A stretch of 54,995 bases of DNA from Bacillota bacterium (lineage in GTDB: Bacteria > Bacillota_I > Bacilli_A > Erysipelotrichales > Erysipelotrichaceae): NCBI GenBank assembly GCA_018065105.1, contig JAGHTX010000188.1, positions 1 through 54,995 on the forward strand, written 5' to 3'. Of this stretch, positions 39,656-51,402 are shown piece by piece. The translations under genes and the position numbers were made by a program. Within the stretch, counting starts at the first letter, position 1. Every line of letters begins with the position of its first letter. The notes under the pieces are model-generated. The model saw nothing but the letters and a program-made list of their open reading frames with translations. It ran no database searches and was not told the origin of the DNA.

Positions 39656-41356
39656 TTATTTAATAAGTTGTTCAAAAGTGACTCCATACTTTCTTGCGAT
39701 ATCACTCGCTTGCGATTTTCCTGTTGTTGGAGCAATTTTTATCCTATACGAACGTTCGTGGTTTTCACTTTCTACAATTAAAGAAATAGCTTTTGAAGAA
39801 AAATCTCGATTCAGTTCTTCTAAATCTTGAGCAAGCTTATGCATGTGTGTATTAAAAATAGTACGACTTCCTTTCAAAAGAATGGCTTTAATCGCATCTT
39901 TCGCTATATAATAACCTTCTTCAAAAGAAGTAGTAGAAAAAGATTCGTTCAATAAAAGTAGACTCTGTGGAGTGGATTGATTGTATAAATCTTTAAATCG
40001 TTGACACTCTTCTCCCAATCTTCCATAATCCAATGTCTTATCTTCATCCGCTGGGAAATGTGTATATATTCCATCCAACGGTTTAAAAGAAAAATGTCTT
40101 GCGGGAACATATAAGCCCCCTTGTGCGAGTACAAACATTTGACCAATGGCTTGCGTAAATGTTGTCTTTCCTCCTCGATTGGCTCCAGTTAGTACATACA
40201 GGTTATGTTCTTTTGAAAAGTCCAAATCGTTTCCTACAACTTTCGATGGTTCAGTTTTCGCTAAAGAAGCCAATTTTAAATTGTATCCACATTTACAATT
40301 CATCAAAGAATCGGATAATTCCGCTTTACAGAACCAATATCCTTTTTGTTCCAAAGAACGAATAAATTTAGCCCATAGAACATAATAAGTAAATTCAGGA
40401 ATAAGGCCAGAAATACTATAAATACTAATGGTTGCGTACTTGGCAAGGGTATCTTTTAAAGTCTTGACATTGCTCGCTAACATCTTTGTCGCAACTTGGT
40501 TTAAATAGTCTAATAAGTTCGTTTCTACTTCTTGACTGGTTACTTTAGAAAGACCAATTCCTAATCCCATAATTGGATTAATTCCTGCCGTAAATACACG
40601 AACTCCTTTTTCGAAAAGAGAGATCTGTTTATCTTCTTTTTCGCTAATGGTCTGATACGTATATTGATTTTTCCATTCTGCTTCTTTTTGAATCTGATTT
40701 TGTTTGGAGAAGCGCTGTGTAAATTGATTTAGAACATTCGCCTGAGTAAACTGTTTTTCGTTTAATGATACAATTCCCATACTAGATGCTTCATAATTTT
40801 CATTTAGGTTCACACCAATCGTAACACTTTGTACTTTTTTCGTATCCAGTTTAAGAGACTCTATGTCTTTTTTTAGTTGGGCAAAGCCGCTTTCCTCCTG
40901 AATTTTATGAATGTATTCCTTCAGGTTCAATAATGCGTTAGAATGAAGCTCTACTTGTGACAAACAGGCATCCATTTGTTCAATGCAGTAAACATAATCT
41001 TTTACTTCTTTAAAACGGCGCATTAAACTCCAAACCCCTTCACTTTGGTCAAGATTTCTTTTTAGGCTCATGTAATCCTGAAGTTGATTCACTTGTTCTA
41101 AAATAGATAAAATGTTTTCTTGTAGTAAAGGATTTCGATAGATATCGTCAAACACTTCTAAACGATATCGGGATACTTCCGTATTGTCACTTATATTTTT
41201 TAGTACCGCTTGAATAATCACTCGCTCTTTTTCTTTTTTTGTCAATTGTTGACAAATTTGATCCATTCCCAAATCGTGCCAAGCTATATCACTCATTAAT
41301 CGATAGTCTTTCTCGGATACAGTTGCCGGGTATAGAATGCTTATTTTTTGTTCCAT
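39656..41356 (-). CDS. MutS-family ATPase lacking mismatch-recognition domain
   Basis: A 566-residue protein when started at the ATG at 41356 (GAGGT upstream; a TTG four codons earlier is less likely). The N-terminal 350 residues are helical, like the MutS core and clamp. The C-terminal ATPase has Walker A GANRGGKTTF (about 392) and a Walker B-like LLLLNESFSTTSFEEG (about 467), where Asn-Glu stands in place of Asp-Glu. The mismatch-binding domain I (with its Phe-x-Glu) and the Smr domain of MutS2 are both missing. It belongs to the lesser-known short MutS-like proteins; its function is not established. It directly follows a phosphodiesterase gene, 1 base apart. Confidence 0.8.
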   Translation of the reverse strand: MEQKISILYPATVSEKDYRLMSDIAWHDLGMDQICQQLTKKEKERVIIQAVLKNISDNTEVSRYRLEVFDDIYRNPLLQENILSILEQVNQLQDYMSLKRNLDQSEGVWSLMRRFKEVKDYVYCIEQMDACLSQVELHSNALLNLKEYIHKIQEESGFAQLKKDIESLKLDTKKVQSVTIGVNLNENYEASSMGIVSLNEKQFTQANVLNQFTQRFSKQNQIQKEAEWKNQYTYQTISEKEDKQISLFEKGVRVFTAGINPIMGLGIGLSKVTSQEVETNLLDYLNQVATKMLASNVKTLKDTLAKYATISIYSISGLIPEFTYYVLWAKFIRSLEQKGYWFCKAELSDSLMNCKCGYNLKLASLAKTEPSKVVGNDLDFSKEHNLYVLTGANRGGKTTFTQAIGQMFVLAQGGLYVPARHFSFKPLDGIYTHFPADEDKTLDYGRLGEECQRFKDLYNQSTPQSLLLLNESFSTTSFEEGYYIAKDAIKAILLKGSRTIFNTHMHKLAQDLEELNRDFSSKAISLIVESENHERSYRIKIAPTTGKSQASDIARKYGVTFEQLIK

Positions 41357-41357
41357 A

Positions 41358-41900
41358 TTATACCTCAACTTGTCTTAATGTATTGCCTTCTAAGTCTTTC
41401 CAAAAGAACTGATTTTCTTCCCAAATTATATATCCATGCTGACTTCCTGCCTTGGGAATAGAAACAGATCCTGGATTCATATAGTGAATTCCATCTTTGT
41501 ACTGATACATTGGAATATGTGTATGTCCATACAATAGGATGTCCCTTTCTTTCATTGGTAGTGGCCTTTCCACATTATAGTGATGCCCATGCGTCGCATA
41601 TACAGTCAGATTTCCTTGTGTAAATATCGCATAATCTGCAAGAATAGGAAAATCTAGCACCATCTGGTCCACTTCGGTATCGCAATTTCCGCGAATGCAT
41701 AGAATATCTTTTTTCCTTTGGTTTAATAATTCTATTACTTTTTTAGGTGCATATTCTTCTGGTATATCGTTGCGTGGCCCATGGTATAAAATATCACCTA
41801 ATAAGATCAATCGACTGGCCTCTTCTTTCTCATAGGCTTCTATTAATTTTTTACAATATTTATAAGAACCGTGTATATCACTGGCAATCATCCATCGCAT
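41358..41900 (-). CDS. YfcE/MJ0936-type metallophosphoesterase
   Basis: A 180-residue calcineurin-like phosphoesterase. The start at 41900 is set by GAGGAA 7 bases upstream and by the motif position. The metal-binding blocks are all present: ASDIHGSYKYC, LGDILYHGPRN, IRGNCDTEVDQ, THGHHYN and YGHTHIPM. YfcE-type enzymes cleave small phosphodiesters with Mn2+; the natural substrate is unknown. It is followed 1 base later by the MutS-like gene, suggesting joint translation. Confidence 0.9.
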   Translation of the reverse strand: MRWMIASDIHGSYKYCKKLIEAYEKEEASRLILLGDILYHGPRNDIPEEYAPKKVIELLNQRKKDILCIRGNCDTEVDQMVLDFPILADYAIFTQGNLTVYATHGHHYNVERPLPMKERDILLYGHTHIPMYQYKDGIHYMNPGSVSIPKAGSQHGYIIWEENQFFWKDLEGNTLRQVEV

Positions 41901-41944
41901 ATTCTTTTCCTCGTTTTCTCTTTTACAATTATACAACACTATAT

Positions 41945-41981
41945 AAGGAAAAAGAAAAAGAAGCTCGATTTCTCAAGCTTC
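41945..41981 (-). terminator. Terminator of the ATP synthase operon
   Basis: On the minus strand GAAGCTTGA and TCGAGCTTC (41960-41968 and 41973-41981) pair over 9 bp with one G-U, followed by TTTTTCTTTTTCC, just after atpC. Confidence 0.75.
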
Positions 41982-41994
41982 CTCTTATCGATTA

Positions 41995-42390
41995 TTAGCC
42001 ATGAACATTCATACGTGCGATAGCTCGTTTTAAAGCTAGTTCGGCACGTCTCATGTTTGTGTCTGAATCGCGTTTTTCTAATCGTTCTTTTGCACGTTGG
42101 TAAGCCTTTTGTGCACGTTCTAAATCGATTTCTCCTCTTCCTTCGATCGCATCGGTTAATAATAACGATTTATTTTGATCAAACTGGAAGAATCCTCCAG
42201 AAATCGCATAGGTTTCGTTTTCGGCATCTTCATAACGTAATGTTAATTCACAAGGAACCAAGGCAGCAAAAATAGGAATGTGATTTGGTAAGATTGTCAT
42301 TTGCCCTTCAACGCTGTTTACGGTAATACTTTTAACTTGTTTATTTGCGTAAACACCTTTAGGAGATACGATTTTTAAATCGATCAACAT
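41995..42390 (-). CDS. atpC: F1Fo ATP synthase epsilon subunit
   Basis: A 131-residue subunit of the central stalk. The N-terminal beta sandwich has LKIVSPKGVYANKQVKSITVNSVEGQMTILPNHIP, given here in parts (SPKGV; EGQMTILPNHIP, about 29-40), and GGFFQF. The C-terminal helical hairpin (DLERAQKAYQRAKERLEKR) is complete; this part can inhibit ATP hydrolysis. It is the last gene of the operon, 2 bases after atpD. Confidence 0.95.
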   Translation of the reverse strand: MLIDLKIVSPKGVYANKQVKSITVNSVEGQMTILPNHIPIFAALVPCELTLRYEDAENETYAISGGFFQFDQNKSLLLTDAIEGRGEIDLERAQKAYQRAKERLEKRDSDTNMRRAELALKRAIARMNVHG

Positions 42391-42392
42391 AA

Positions 42393-44650
<2,258 letters not shown>

Positions 44651-44651
44651 C

Positions 44652-46175
44652 CTATGCTCCTTGTCCTAACGCAAATTGTTTACTGTATGCGTCTAATGCA
44701 GTTTTCATTTGGCTTTCTAACTCATCGTCTAATACTTTTTTATCTTCGATTTGATCTAAGATGTATGGATATTCACGATTGATGAAATCGATCATACCAG
44801 CTTCCCATTCTCCAACTTTTTCTACTTCTACAGATCTTAAGTATTTATTCTTAGCAGCGAATAGAGACATAATTTGTTCACTAACACGCATTGGAGAATA
44901 TTGTTTTTGAATTAACAATTGTGTTAATCGTTGTCCATGATCTAAGACACCTTTTGTTGCAGCATCTAAGTCTGAACCGAATTTTGCGAAAGCTTCCATT
45001 TCGTGGAATTGAGCTAATTCCAATTTTAAAGAACCAGAAACTTGTTTCATCGCTTTGATTTGTGCAGCCGAACCTACACGAGATACACTTAAACCACTAT
45101 CTACAGATGGACGAACACCGGCATTGAACATGTCTCCTTTTAAGAAGATTTGTCCGTCAGTGATTGAAATAACGTTAGTAGGGATATAAGCAGAAATGTC
45201 TCCGGCTTGTGTTTCAATGATAGGAAGGGCTGTTAATGAACCACCATTTCCATAGTTTTCATTTAAACGAGCCGCACGTTCTAATAAACGTGAGTGTAAG
45301 TAGAATACGTCTCCTGGATACGCTTCACGTCCTGGGGGACGACGTAATAATAAGGACATTGTACGGTAAGCTACCGCGTGTTTACTTAAGTCATCATAAA
45401 TGATTAATACGTCTTGTCCTTCTTCCATCCACTCTTCACCAATCGCACATCCTGAATATGGTGCTAAGTATTGTAATGGAGCCGCTTCAGAAGCAGTCGA
45501 TACAACGATAGTTGTATAATCCATAGCTTCGTGTTGTTTTAATTTTTCTACGATTTGAGCAACAGTACTAGCTTTTTGCCCAATCGCTACATAAATACAT
45601 TTAACATTTTTACCCTTTTGGTTAATGATTGTATCGATGGCGATAGCAGTTTTTCCTGTTTGACGGTCACCGATAATCAACTCACGTTGACCACGACCAA
45701 TTGGAATCATAGAGTCAATGATTTTTAATCCTGTTTGAAGAGGAACTCCTACGGATTTTCTTGTCATAACCCCTGGAGCTACACGGTCTACTGGACGAGT
45801 ACGATTCGATTCAATAGGACCTTTTCCATCGATAGGTTGTCCTAAGGCGTTAACTACACGTCCGATCATTCCATCACCTACAGGTACTTCTACGATGTGT
45901 CCTGTACGTTTTACTAAATCCCCTTCTTTGATATCTGGATTGTCCCCCATTAAAACGACACCAACGTGTTCGTCTTCAAGGTTCATTACCATTCCATATA
46001 CATCGTGAGGGAATAGTAATAATTCAGACATCATGGCTTTTTGAAGACCATATACAGTAGCGATACCATCACCAATACTGATAACTGTACCACTTTCATT
46101 CATCTCTAAATCTTGGTCGATATTTTGAATTTGTGCTTTAATTAACTTACTAATTTCAGCTGGATTTAAACTCAT
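44652..46175 (-). CDS. atpA: F1Fo ATP synthase alpha subunit
   Basis: A 507-residue regulatory/nucleotide-binding subunit. The start [16 protein letters not shown] is typical. P-loop [13 protein letters not shown] (about 170-182), the alpha-type motif [24 protein letters not shown] (seen as [15 protein letters not shown]), and the signature [17 protein letters not shown] are intact. GGAGAT precedes the ATG, 9 bases after atpH. Confidence 0.97.
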   Translation of the reverse strand: MSLNPAEISKLIKAQIQNIDQDLEMNESGTVISIGDGIATVYGLQKAMMSELLLFPHDVYGMVMNLEDEHVGVVLMGDNPDIKEGDLVKRTGHIVEVPVGDGMIGRVVNALGQPIDGKGPIESNRTRPVDRVAPGVMTRKSVGVPLQTGLKIIDSMIPIGRGQRELIIGDRQTGKTAIAIDTIINQKGKNVKCIYVAIGQKASTVAQIVEKLKQHEAMDYTTIVVSTASEAAPLQYLAPYSGCAIGEEWMEEGQDVLIIYDDLSKHAVAYRTMSLLLRRPPGREAYPGDVFYLHSRLLERAARLNENYGNGGSLTALPIIETQAGDISAYIPTNVISITDGQIFLKGDMFNAGVRPSVDSGLSVSRVGSAAQIKAMKQVSGSLKLELAQFHEMEAFAKFGSDLDAATKGVLDHGQRLTQLLIQKQYSPMRVSEQIMSLFAAKNKYLRSVEVEKVGEWEAGMIDFINREYPYILDQIEDKKVLDDELESQMKTALDAYSKQFALGQGA

Positions 46176-46184
46176 AGATATCTC

Positions 46185-46715
46185 CTAACCTTTTAATTGT
46201 TCTTTCATACTAGCTAATCTAGATGAGACAGTATTATCTAAGACAAAGTCCTTCGTTTGGACACGTAGACCTGCGATTAAAGATTCATCCACTTTAATTT
46301 GTAGTTCTACTTCTTTTTCTAATTTCTTTTCAAGCATTGTTTTTAATGCTTTGATTTGATTTTCTTCTAATGCAGAAGCCGATTCAACTTTTACCGTTTC
46401 AATATTCTTCGCTTCTTTCCATAATTCTTTATAAGCTAGAACAATTTCTTGGAAATGACCAATCACCTTGTGGTGATTTAAAACGATCAAATAACGATAA
46501 ATTGTTGGATCTACGTCTTTAGAAAAAATATTTTCTAAGCATTCTTGTTTTTGTTTCGTTGTAATTTTTGGGTGCGATAAGAATTGAGCCAATTCAGGAG
46601 CGTTTTCCCAAACCATATCCAATTCTTTTAATGCATCTAAATATTCGTCTTGTTTCGATTGTTCCGATGCGAGTTCAAACAAAGCTTGCGCGTATGGCTT
46701 ATATGTTTCTACCAT
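46185..46715 (-). CDS. atpH: F1Fo ATP synthase delta subunit
   Basis: A 176-residue subunit that links F1 to the peripheral stalk (OSCP). YAQALFELASEQ at the N-terminus, FLSHPKIT and the C-terminal block VKVDESLIAGLRVQTKDFVLDNTVSSRL (visible as DESLIAGLRV and DNTVSSRL) are typical. Its start overlaps the atpF end by 7 bases. Confidence 0.94.
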   Translation of the reverse strand: MVETYKPYAQALFELASEQSKQDEYLDALKELDMVWENAPELAQFLSHPKITTKQKQECLENIFSKDVDPTIYRYLIVLNHHKVIGHFQEIVLAYKELWKEAKNIETVKVESASALEENQIKALKTMLEKKLEKEVELQIKVDESLIAGLRVQTKDFVLDNTVSSRLASMKEQLKG

Positions 46716-47233
46716 AACTTATCGCCTGCCTGATTGATAAAGTCATCCACAAATTTCTTTTGTGTCGCTTCATCCATTTCCTTTTCAACAAGCTTCTTCG
46801 CTGCTTCCATCGCAACATCTGCGATTGCAGTTTTCATTTCTTTTTCCGCATTTAACTTATCGTGTTCAATGTCTTCTTGATTTTGTTTACGAAGACGAGC
46901 CGCTTCATCTTGTGCTTCTTGAACGATACGTTTCTTTTCTTGTGATGCAAGCTCACGAGCAGATTCCACAATATCGTGTGCTTCTTTACCAGCGTTTTTC
47001 ATCTTTTCATCGTATTGTGCTTTCACAGTTTCTGCTTCTGCTTTCATACGAACAGATGAGTCGATATTTTCTTGAATCAAATTTTGTCTTTTTTCGATCA
47101 ATTCAATTAATGCTGACCAGAAAAATTTCTTAGCCAAAAGAATGATGATACATGTTGAAATAAGAACTAAAATGACATCGGTTGGAGCAATACGAAGATA
47201 GTTATCAATATTAAATCCTTCCATACCGATCAC
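46709..47233 (-). CDS. atpF: F1Fo ATP synthase b subunit
   Basis: A 174-residue peripheral stalk subunit. One N-terminal membrane helix (about residues 17-40, VILVLISTCIIILLAKKFFW) is followed by a long charged coiled coil (from about 45 to 150, such as SVRMKAEAETVKAQYDEKM). The C-terminal part AMEAAKKLVEKEMDEA contacts delta. GGTGATC lies before the ATG. The single b gene implies a homodimeric stalk. Confidence 0.94.
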   Translation of the reverse strand: MIGMEGFNIDNYLRIAPTDVILVLISTCIIILLAKKFFWSALIELIEKRQNLIQENIDSSVRMKAEAETVKAQYDEKMKNAGKEAHDIVESARELASQEKKRIVQEAQDEAARLRKQNQEDIEHDKLNAEKEMKTAIADVAMEAAKKLVEKEMDEATQKKFVDDFINQAGDKLW

Positions 47234-47241
47234 CTAATCGA

Positions 47242-48211
<970 letters not shown>

Positions 48212-48212
48212 A

Positions 48213-48584
48213 TCATCCACCCTTTCTTTTCTCTATTATAGAGTATGCATAAATAGAAGCTTTATGAATGAGTATACCTACCAAAAGAGATAGAATCGGC
48301 AATTTTAGAAGGAATACACCTGCTGCGAAAACAAACGCATAGAGCAAGTATCTTAAGTAATAATTAGAGATTCCTTTTTTCTTACCTACTTCTTCATCTT
48401 CTGGAATATGTACAGCTAAATCCACTATCATGTAATATCCAATCAATCCAGTTACAGCTCCCACTAATAAGCCAATAGGAACTTTGATATCATGGAAAAC
48501 GATAGTTCCAATCACCATACCTGCAACACTGAATAATATTGTATATTTCGTGATTTTTTTATTCATCTCTTGAATTTCATTCAT
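48213..48584 (-). CDS. atpI: ATP synthase protein I
   Basis: A 123-residue protein with four hydrophobic segments (KYTILFSVAGMVIGTIVF, IGLLVGAVTGLIGYYMIV, LRYLLYAFVFAAGVFLLK, ILSLLVGILIHKASIYAY). AtpI homologues act as chaperones for c-ring assembly, and may carry Mg2+ in alkaliphiles. It overlaps atpZ by 8 bases and ends 1 base before atpB. Confidence 0.88.
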   Translation of the reverse strand: MNEIQEMNKKITKYTILFSVAGMVIGTIVFHDIKVPIGLLVGAVTGLIGYYMIVDLAVHIPEDEEVGKKKGISNYYLRYLLYAFVFAAGVFLLKLPILSLLVGILIHKASIYAYSIIEKRKGG

Positions 48585-48756
48585 CTTTTTTCCTCATTTT
48601 CTTGAAATACAAATAAATGGTTCCAAATAATGAATAAAACAAGCCAATCATTATGAAGATTGGAGTTGTGTTTAACCAGCTATCCATCTTATATCCGATA
48701 AACACCCATATAAGAAGATTCGCTAGTAAAGCCATTGGTAGACCTGCTGTTTTCAT
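48577..48756 (-). CDS. atpZ: AtpZ-like small protein at the head of the ATP synthase operon
   Basis: A 59-residue protein, easily missed because of its size. Two membrane segments (about 5-21 and 32-51) are joined by GYKMDSWLNTTP, the G-x-x-x-D-x-W/L-x-x-T-x-P loop typical of the ATPase gene1/AtpZ family. GGAG lies 9 bases before the ATG. It overlaps atpI by 8 bases. In Bacillus-type bacteria AtpZ and AtpI act together in c-ring assembly and Mg2+ handling. The operon promoter lies about 50 bases upstream. Confidence 0.8.
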   Translation of the reverse strand: MKTAGLPMALLANLLIWVFIGYKMDSWLNTTPIFIMIGLFYSLFGTIYLYFKKMRKKDE

Positions 48757-48803
48757 ATTGAATACTCCAAAAAAAGCTCATTAAAAAACTTCTATCAGGT
48801 TAC

Positions 48804-48832
48804 ATTATACCATCTTAAATAACCCTTTTCCA
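48804..48832 (-). promoter_or_regulatory. Promoter of the ATP synthase operon
   Basis: On the minus strand TGGAAA (48827-48832, 4/6) and a perfect TATAAT (48804-48809), preceded by TGG (extended -10), are exactly 17 bases apart. It lies 48 bases before the atpZ start. Confidence 0.7.
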
Positions 48833-48844
48833 TTTAAAATCACA

Positions 48845-48867
48845 AAAGGGAATAGTTAGACTATCCC
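48845..48867 (-). terminator. Terminator of the gdpP-dnaB operon
   Basis: On the minus strand GGGATAGT pairs with ACTATTCCC with one bulged T, and TTTTGTGATTTT follows. It overlaps the last codons of the MBL-fold gene. Confidence 0.5.
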
Positions 48868-49604
48868 CCAATTTTATATATCTCAAATTGTTCAGCTGCT
48901 CGTATACGAAGCTTTGATAACGGAAATTGTTTTTTTCGAAGGGTATTTTCTATCGTATCCAGTACGATATCTTTACGATTTCCTTCTTCAGAAATGTGTG
49001 CCAAAACGATTTCCTTTGTATTTGAATTGATAATAGAAGCTAAGTTATTGCTGCTATCTTCGTTACACAAATGCCCTGTATCCCCGATGATACGCTGTTT
49101 TACATGATATGGACGATTTGTGTTCATGAGCGTTTGCACATCGTGATTGCTTTCGAAAACATAATAGTCTGCATTTTCCATCAATGGCTTAAACACATTA
49201 GGAACATACCCCGTATCGGTTACATACACCAATTTTTCTTCTCCGTCTTCAATAATATATCCACAAGTTTTCGGACTGTCATGACTTAATCCGATTACTG
49301 TGATTTTTAGATCTTTCACCATAAAAGATTCCATAGGAGAAACGATAATGTGCTTGTTCACATTTTCAATATCACAATAAGAATAAATAGGCGCATTTTG
49401 AAAATGCTTGATTTGTGAAACATGATCGGTGTGAGTATGAGTAATCAATAAGGCATCATTGTCTTCTTTGGAAATACCCGTTTGGGCTAGTGCCTGAAAC
49501 AAATATCTCTTGGTCGAGCCACAATCAATCATGATCTGCGTTTGTTTGCTTCGAATGATGCAACAGTTTCCTTTTGAACCACTACACAATAGATCAACTC
49601 GCAT
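48861..49604 (-). CDS. YycJ/WalJ-type MBL-fold hydrolase
   Basis: A 247-residue metallo-beta-lactamase-fold protein. The start at 49604 has GGAGAT 8 bases upstream inside dnaB, overlapping it by 11 bases. The metal motif THTHTDHVSQ (HxHxDH, about 56-65), the N-terminal VDLLCSGSKGNCCII, the later LSHDSPKTCGYII and the final VLAHISEEGNRKDI are typical of YycJ. In Bacillus YycJ lies in the walRK operon and influences cell division and DNA repair coordination; here it follows dnaB instead. The precise substrate, probably nucleic acid, is unknown. Confidence 0.88.
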   Translation of the reverse strand: MRVDLLCSGSKGNCCIIRSKQTQIMIDCGSTKRYLFQALAQTGISKEDNDALLITHTHTDHVSQIKHFQNAPIYSYCDIENVNKHIIVSPMESFMVKDLKITVIGLSHDSPKTCGYIIEDGEEKLVYVTDTGYVPNVFKPLMENADYYVFESNHDVQTLMNTNRPYHVKQRIIGDTGHLCNEDSSNNLASIINSNTKEIVLAHISEEGNRKDIVLDTIENTLRKKQFPLSKLRIRAAEQFEIYKIGG

Positions 49605-50949
49605 GAATATCATCTCCGGCTTGTTTGGTTTCACAGTTCGTAAACTTCGAAACTTGTTTTTCAAAAGTCAGGTTGATTGTTCCTACCGAACCATTACGGT
49701 GTTTGGCAAGATTTAATTCAACCACTTCATATTCTTCGCTTTTTTCTTTATCTTTATCGTAATAATTTCCACGATATAAAAACATTACAATATCCGCATC
49801 CTGTTCAATAGATCCCGATTCACGTAAGTCTGACAACATTGGACGGTGATTCTCACGTGTTTCTACAGAACGAGACAATTGCGAAAGTGCAACAACGGGA
49901 CATTCCATTTCCTTAGCTAAGATTTTAAGGTTACGAGAAATATCCGATACTTCTTGTTGACGCGATTCTTGTCGAGAACCCGAAATCAATTGTAAATAGT
50001 CGATAACGACTAAAGAAATGGATTCATACTCACTTTTTAGCTTACGGCATTTTGAGAAAATTTGGCTAACCTTGATACTACTTGTATCGTCAATAAAGAT
50101 TTTTCTTTCCGACATACGGTTACCCGCCTCATACAAACGCGATAAGTCCTTTTCGGTTAATGTATTTCCGTCTCGAAGTTTTGTCGCTTTTACATTACTT
50201 TCAGCGGACAACATACGTTTCATCAAAGAATCCGAAGGCATTTCCAGAGAGAAAATGGCTACAGCTCCAGGATTTCGACTTGCTACCTGACTGGCAAAGT
50301 TTAAGGCTAGGGCAGATTTCCCCATGGCCGGACGAGCCGCTAGAATAATTAGATCCCCAGGGTGGAACCCATTGGTCATGCGATCCAAATCCACAAAACC
50401 GGTTGCGATTCCATTTACCCCTTTGTGGTTTCTTAATTCATTTAATTCTTCCAAAACACGACTTACAATCATTTGGCTGGATTCAAACTCCGCACCACGA
50501 CGGTTTCTGGTAACATCCAATAGATTTCTTTCTGTTTCATCTAAGAAAGAATCCATATCCGCTGTATTGTCATAGGCATTTTCTGCGATTCTTTCACTTG
50601 TATAAATGATTTGCCTTAATTGTGCTTTGTCTTTGATTTGTTCAACATATTGTTTTACATAGGCACTACTAATTGCTCCATCGGCCAAACGAATAATGTA
50701 ATCCGTTCCTCCTGCCCCATCTAAATTTTCTTGATCATTTAGATAAGTAACGACAGAATTCAGGTCTGTGGGTCTTCCTAGTTTCGTCAACTCTTCCATC
50801 GTTTTATAAAGTACCTGGTGGTTGGGTTGATAAAATTCATCTTCGTGCAAATCCAATTCCTGACATTGTGCCATTACGGAAGGATAAATCATCAAAGATC
50901 CTAATAAAGCTTGTTCCAATTGAGCACTATTAGGAAGTTCTCTAGCCAT
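49594..50949 (-). CDS. dnaB: Replicative DNA helicase
   Basis: A 451-residue hexameric fork helicase (called DnaC in Bacillus). The N-terminal domain has LPNSAQLEQALLGSLM. The RecA-like motor shows Walker A AARPAMGKSALALNFA (about 207-222), MPSDSLMKRML, the Walker B segment VVIDYLQLISG, and the DnaB-type DLRESGSIEQDADIVMFLYR (about 380-400). AAGGGG precedes the ATG, 3 bases after rplI. Confidence 0.96.
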   Translation of the reverse strand: MARELPNSAQLEQALLGSLMIYPSVMAQCQELDLHEDEFYQPNHQVLYKTMEELTKLGRPTDLNSVVTYLNDQENLDGAGGTDYIIRLADGAISSAYVKQYVEQIKDKAQLRQIIYTSERIAENAYDNTADMDSFLDETERNLLDVTRNRRGAEFESSQMIVSRVLEELNELRNHKGVNGIATGFVDLDRMTNGFHPGDLIILAARPAMGKSALALNFASQVASRNPGAVAIFSLEMPSDSLMKRMLSAESNVKATKLRDGNTLTEKDLSRLYEAGNRMSERKIFIDDTSSIKVSQIFSKCRKLKSEYESISLVVIDYLQLISGSRQESRQQEVSDISRNLKILAKEMECPVVALSQLSRSVETRENHRPMLSDLRESGSIEQDADIVMFLYRGNYYDKDKEKSEEYEVVELNLAKHRNGSVGTINLTFEKQVSKFTNCETKQAGDDIHAS

Positions 50950-50952
50950 GGA

Positions 50953-51402
50953 TTACCCCTTTTCAGAAACACGGACAACGATTTCACCAATAACTTGTCC
51001 ACGATATAAATCAACTTTTACTCTTGTGATTCCTAATGCAGAAATAGATTGAGGTAAATCAATTTTTCTCTTTTCTACTTTAATTCCCTTTTGGGCTAAA
51101 GCTGCTACGATTTGTTTTGTAGAAATCGAACCAAATACGTTTCCACCTTTTCCTGAAGATAAAGTAAAATCAATAGTAATACCTTTCAATTGTTCTTTAA
51201 TCACTTCTGCTTGCGCTTTTAATTCTGCTTCTTCTTCAGCTTTTTGTTCCATTTGTTTGTTTAGAACAGCGCTAGAACCTTTTGTATAAGCAACGGCCAA
51301 TCCGTTCTTAATTAAATAGTTACGACCATATCCATCGCTAACTTCTTTAACTTCATCTTTTCTTCCGACTTTTTTAACATCTTTAAGCAAAATTACTTTC
51401 AT
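50953..51402 (-). CDS. rplI: 50S ribosomal protein L9
   Basis: A 149-residue protein in full-length form. The N-terminal domain has MKVILLKDVKKVGRKDEVKEV and the signature GYGRNYLIKNGLA (about 25-37). A long connecting helix (KQMEQKAEEEAELKAQAEVI) leads to the C-terminal domain with SGKGGNVFGSIS. The start overlaps gdpP by 20 bases, with GGAGGAAG inside gdpP as its ribosome site. Confidence 0.96.
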   Translation of the reverse strand: MKVILLKDVKKVGRKDEVKEVSDGYGRNYLIKNGLAVAYTKGSSAVLNKQMEQKAEEEAELKAQAEVIKEQLKGITIDFTLSSGKGGNVFGSISTKQIVAALAQKGIKVEKRKIDLPQSISALGITRVKVDLYRGQVIGEIVVRVSEKG

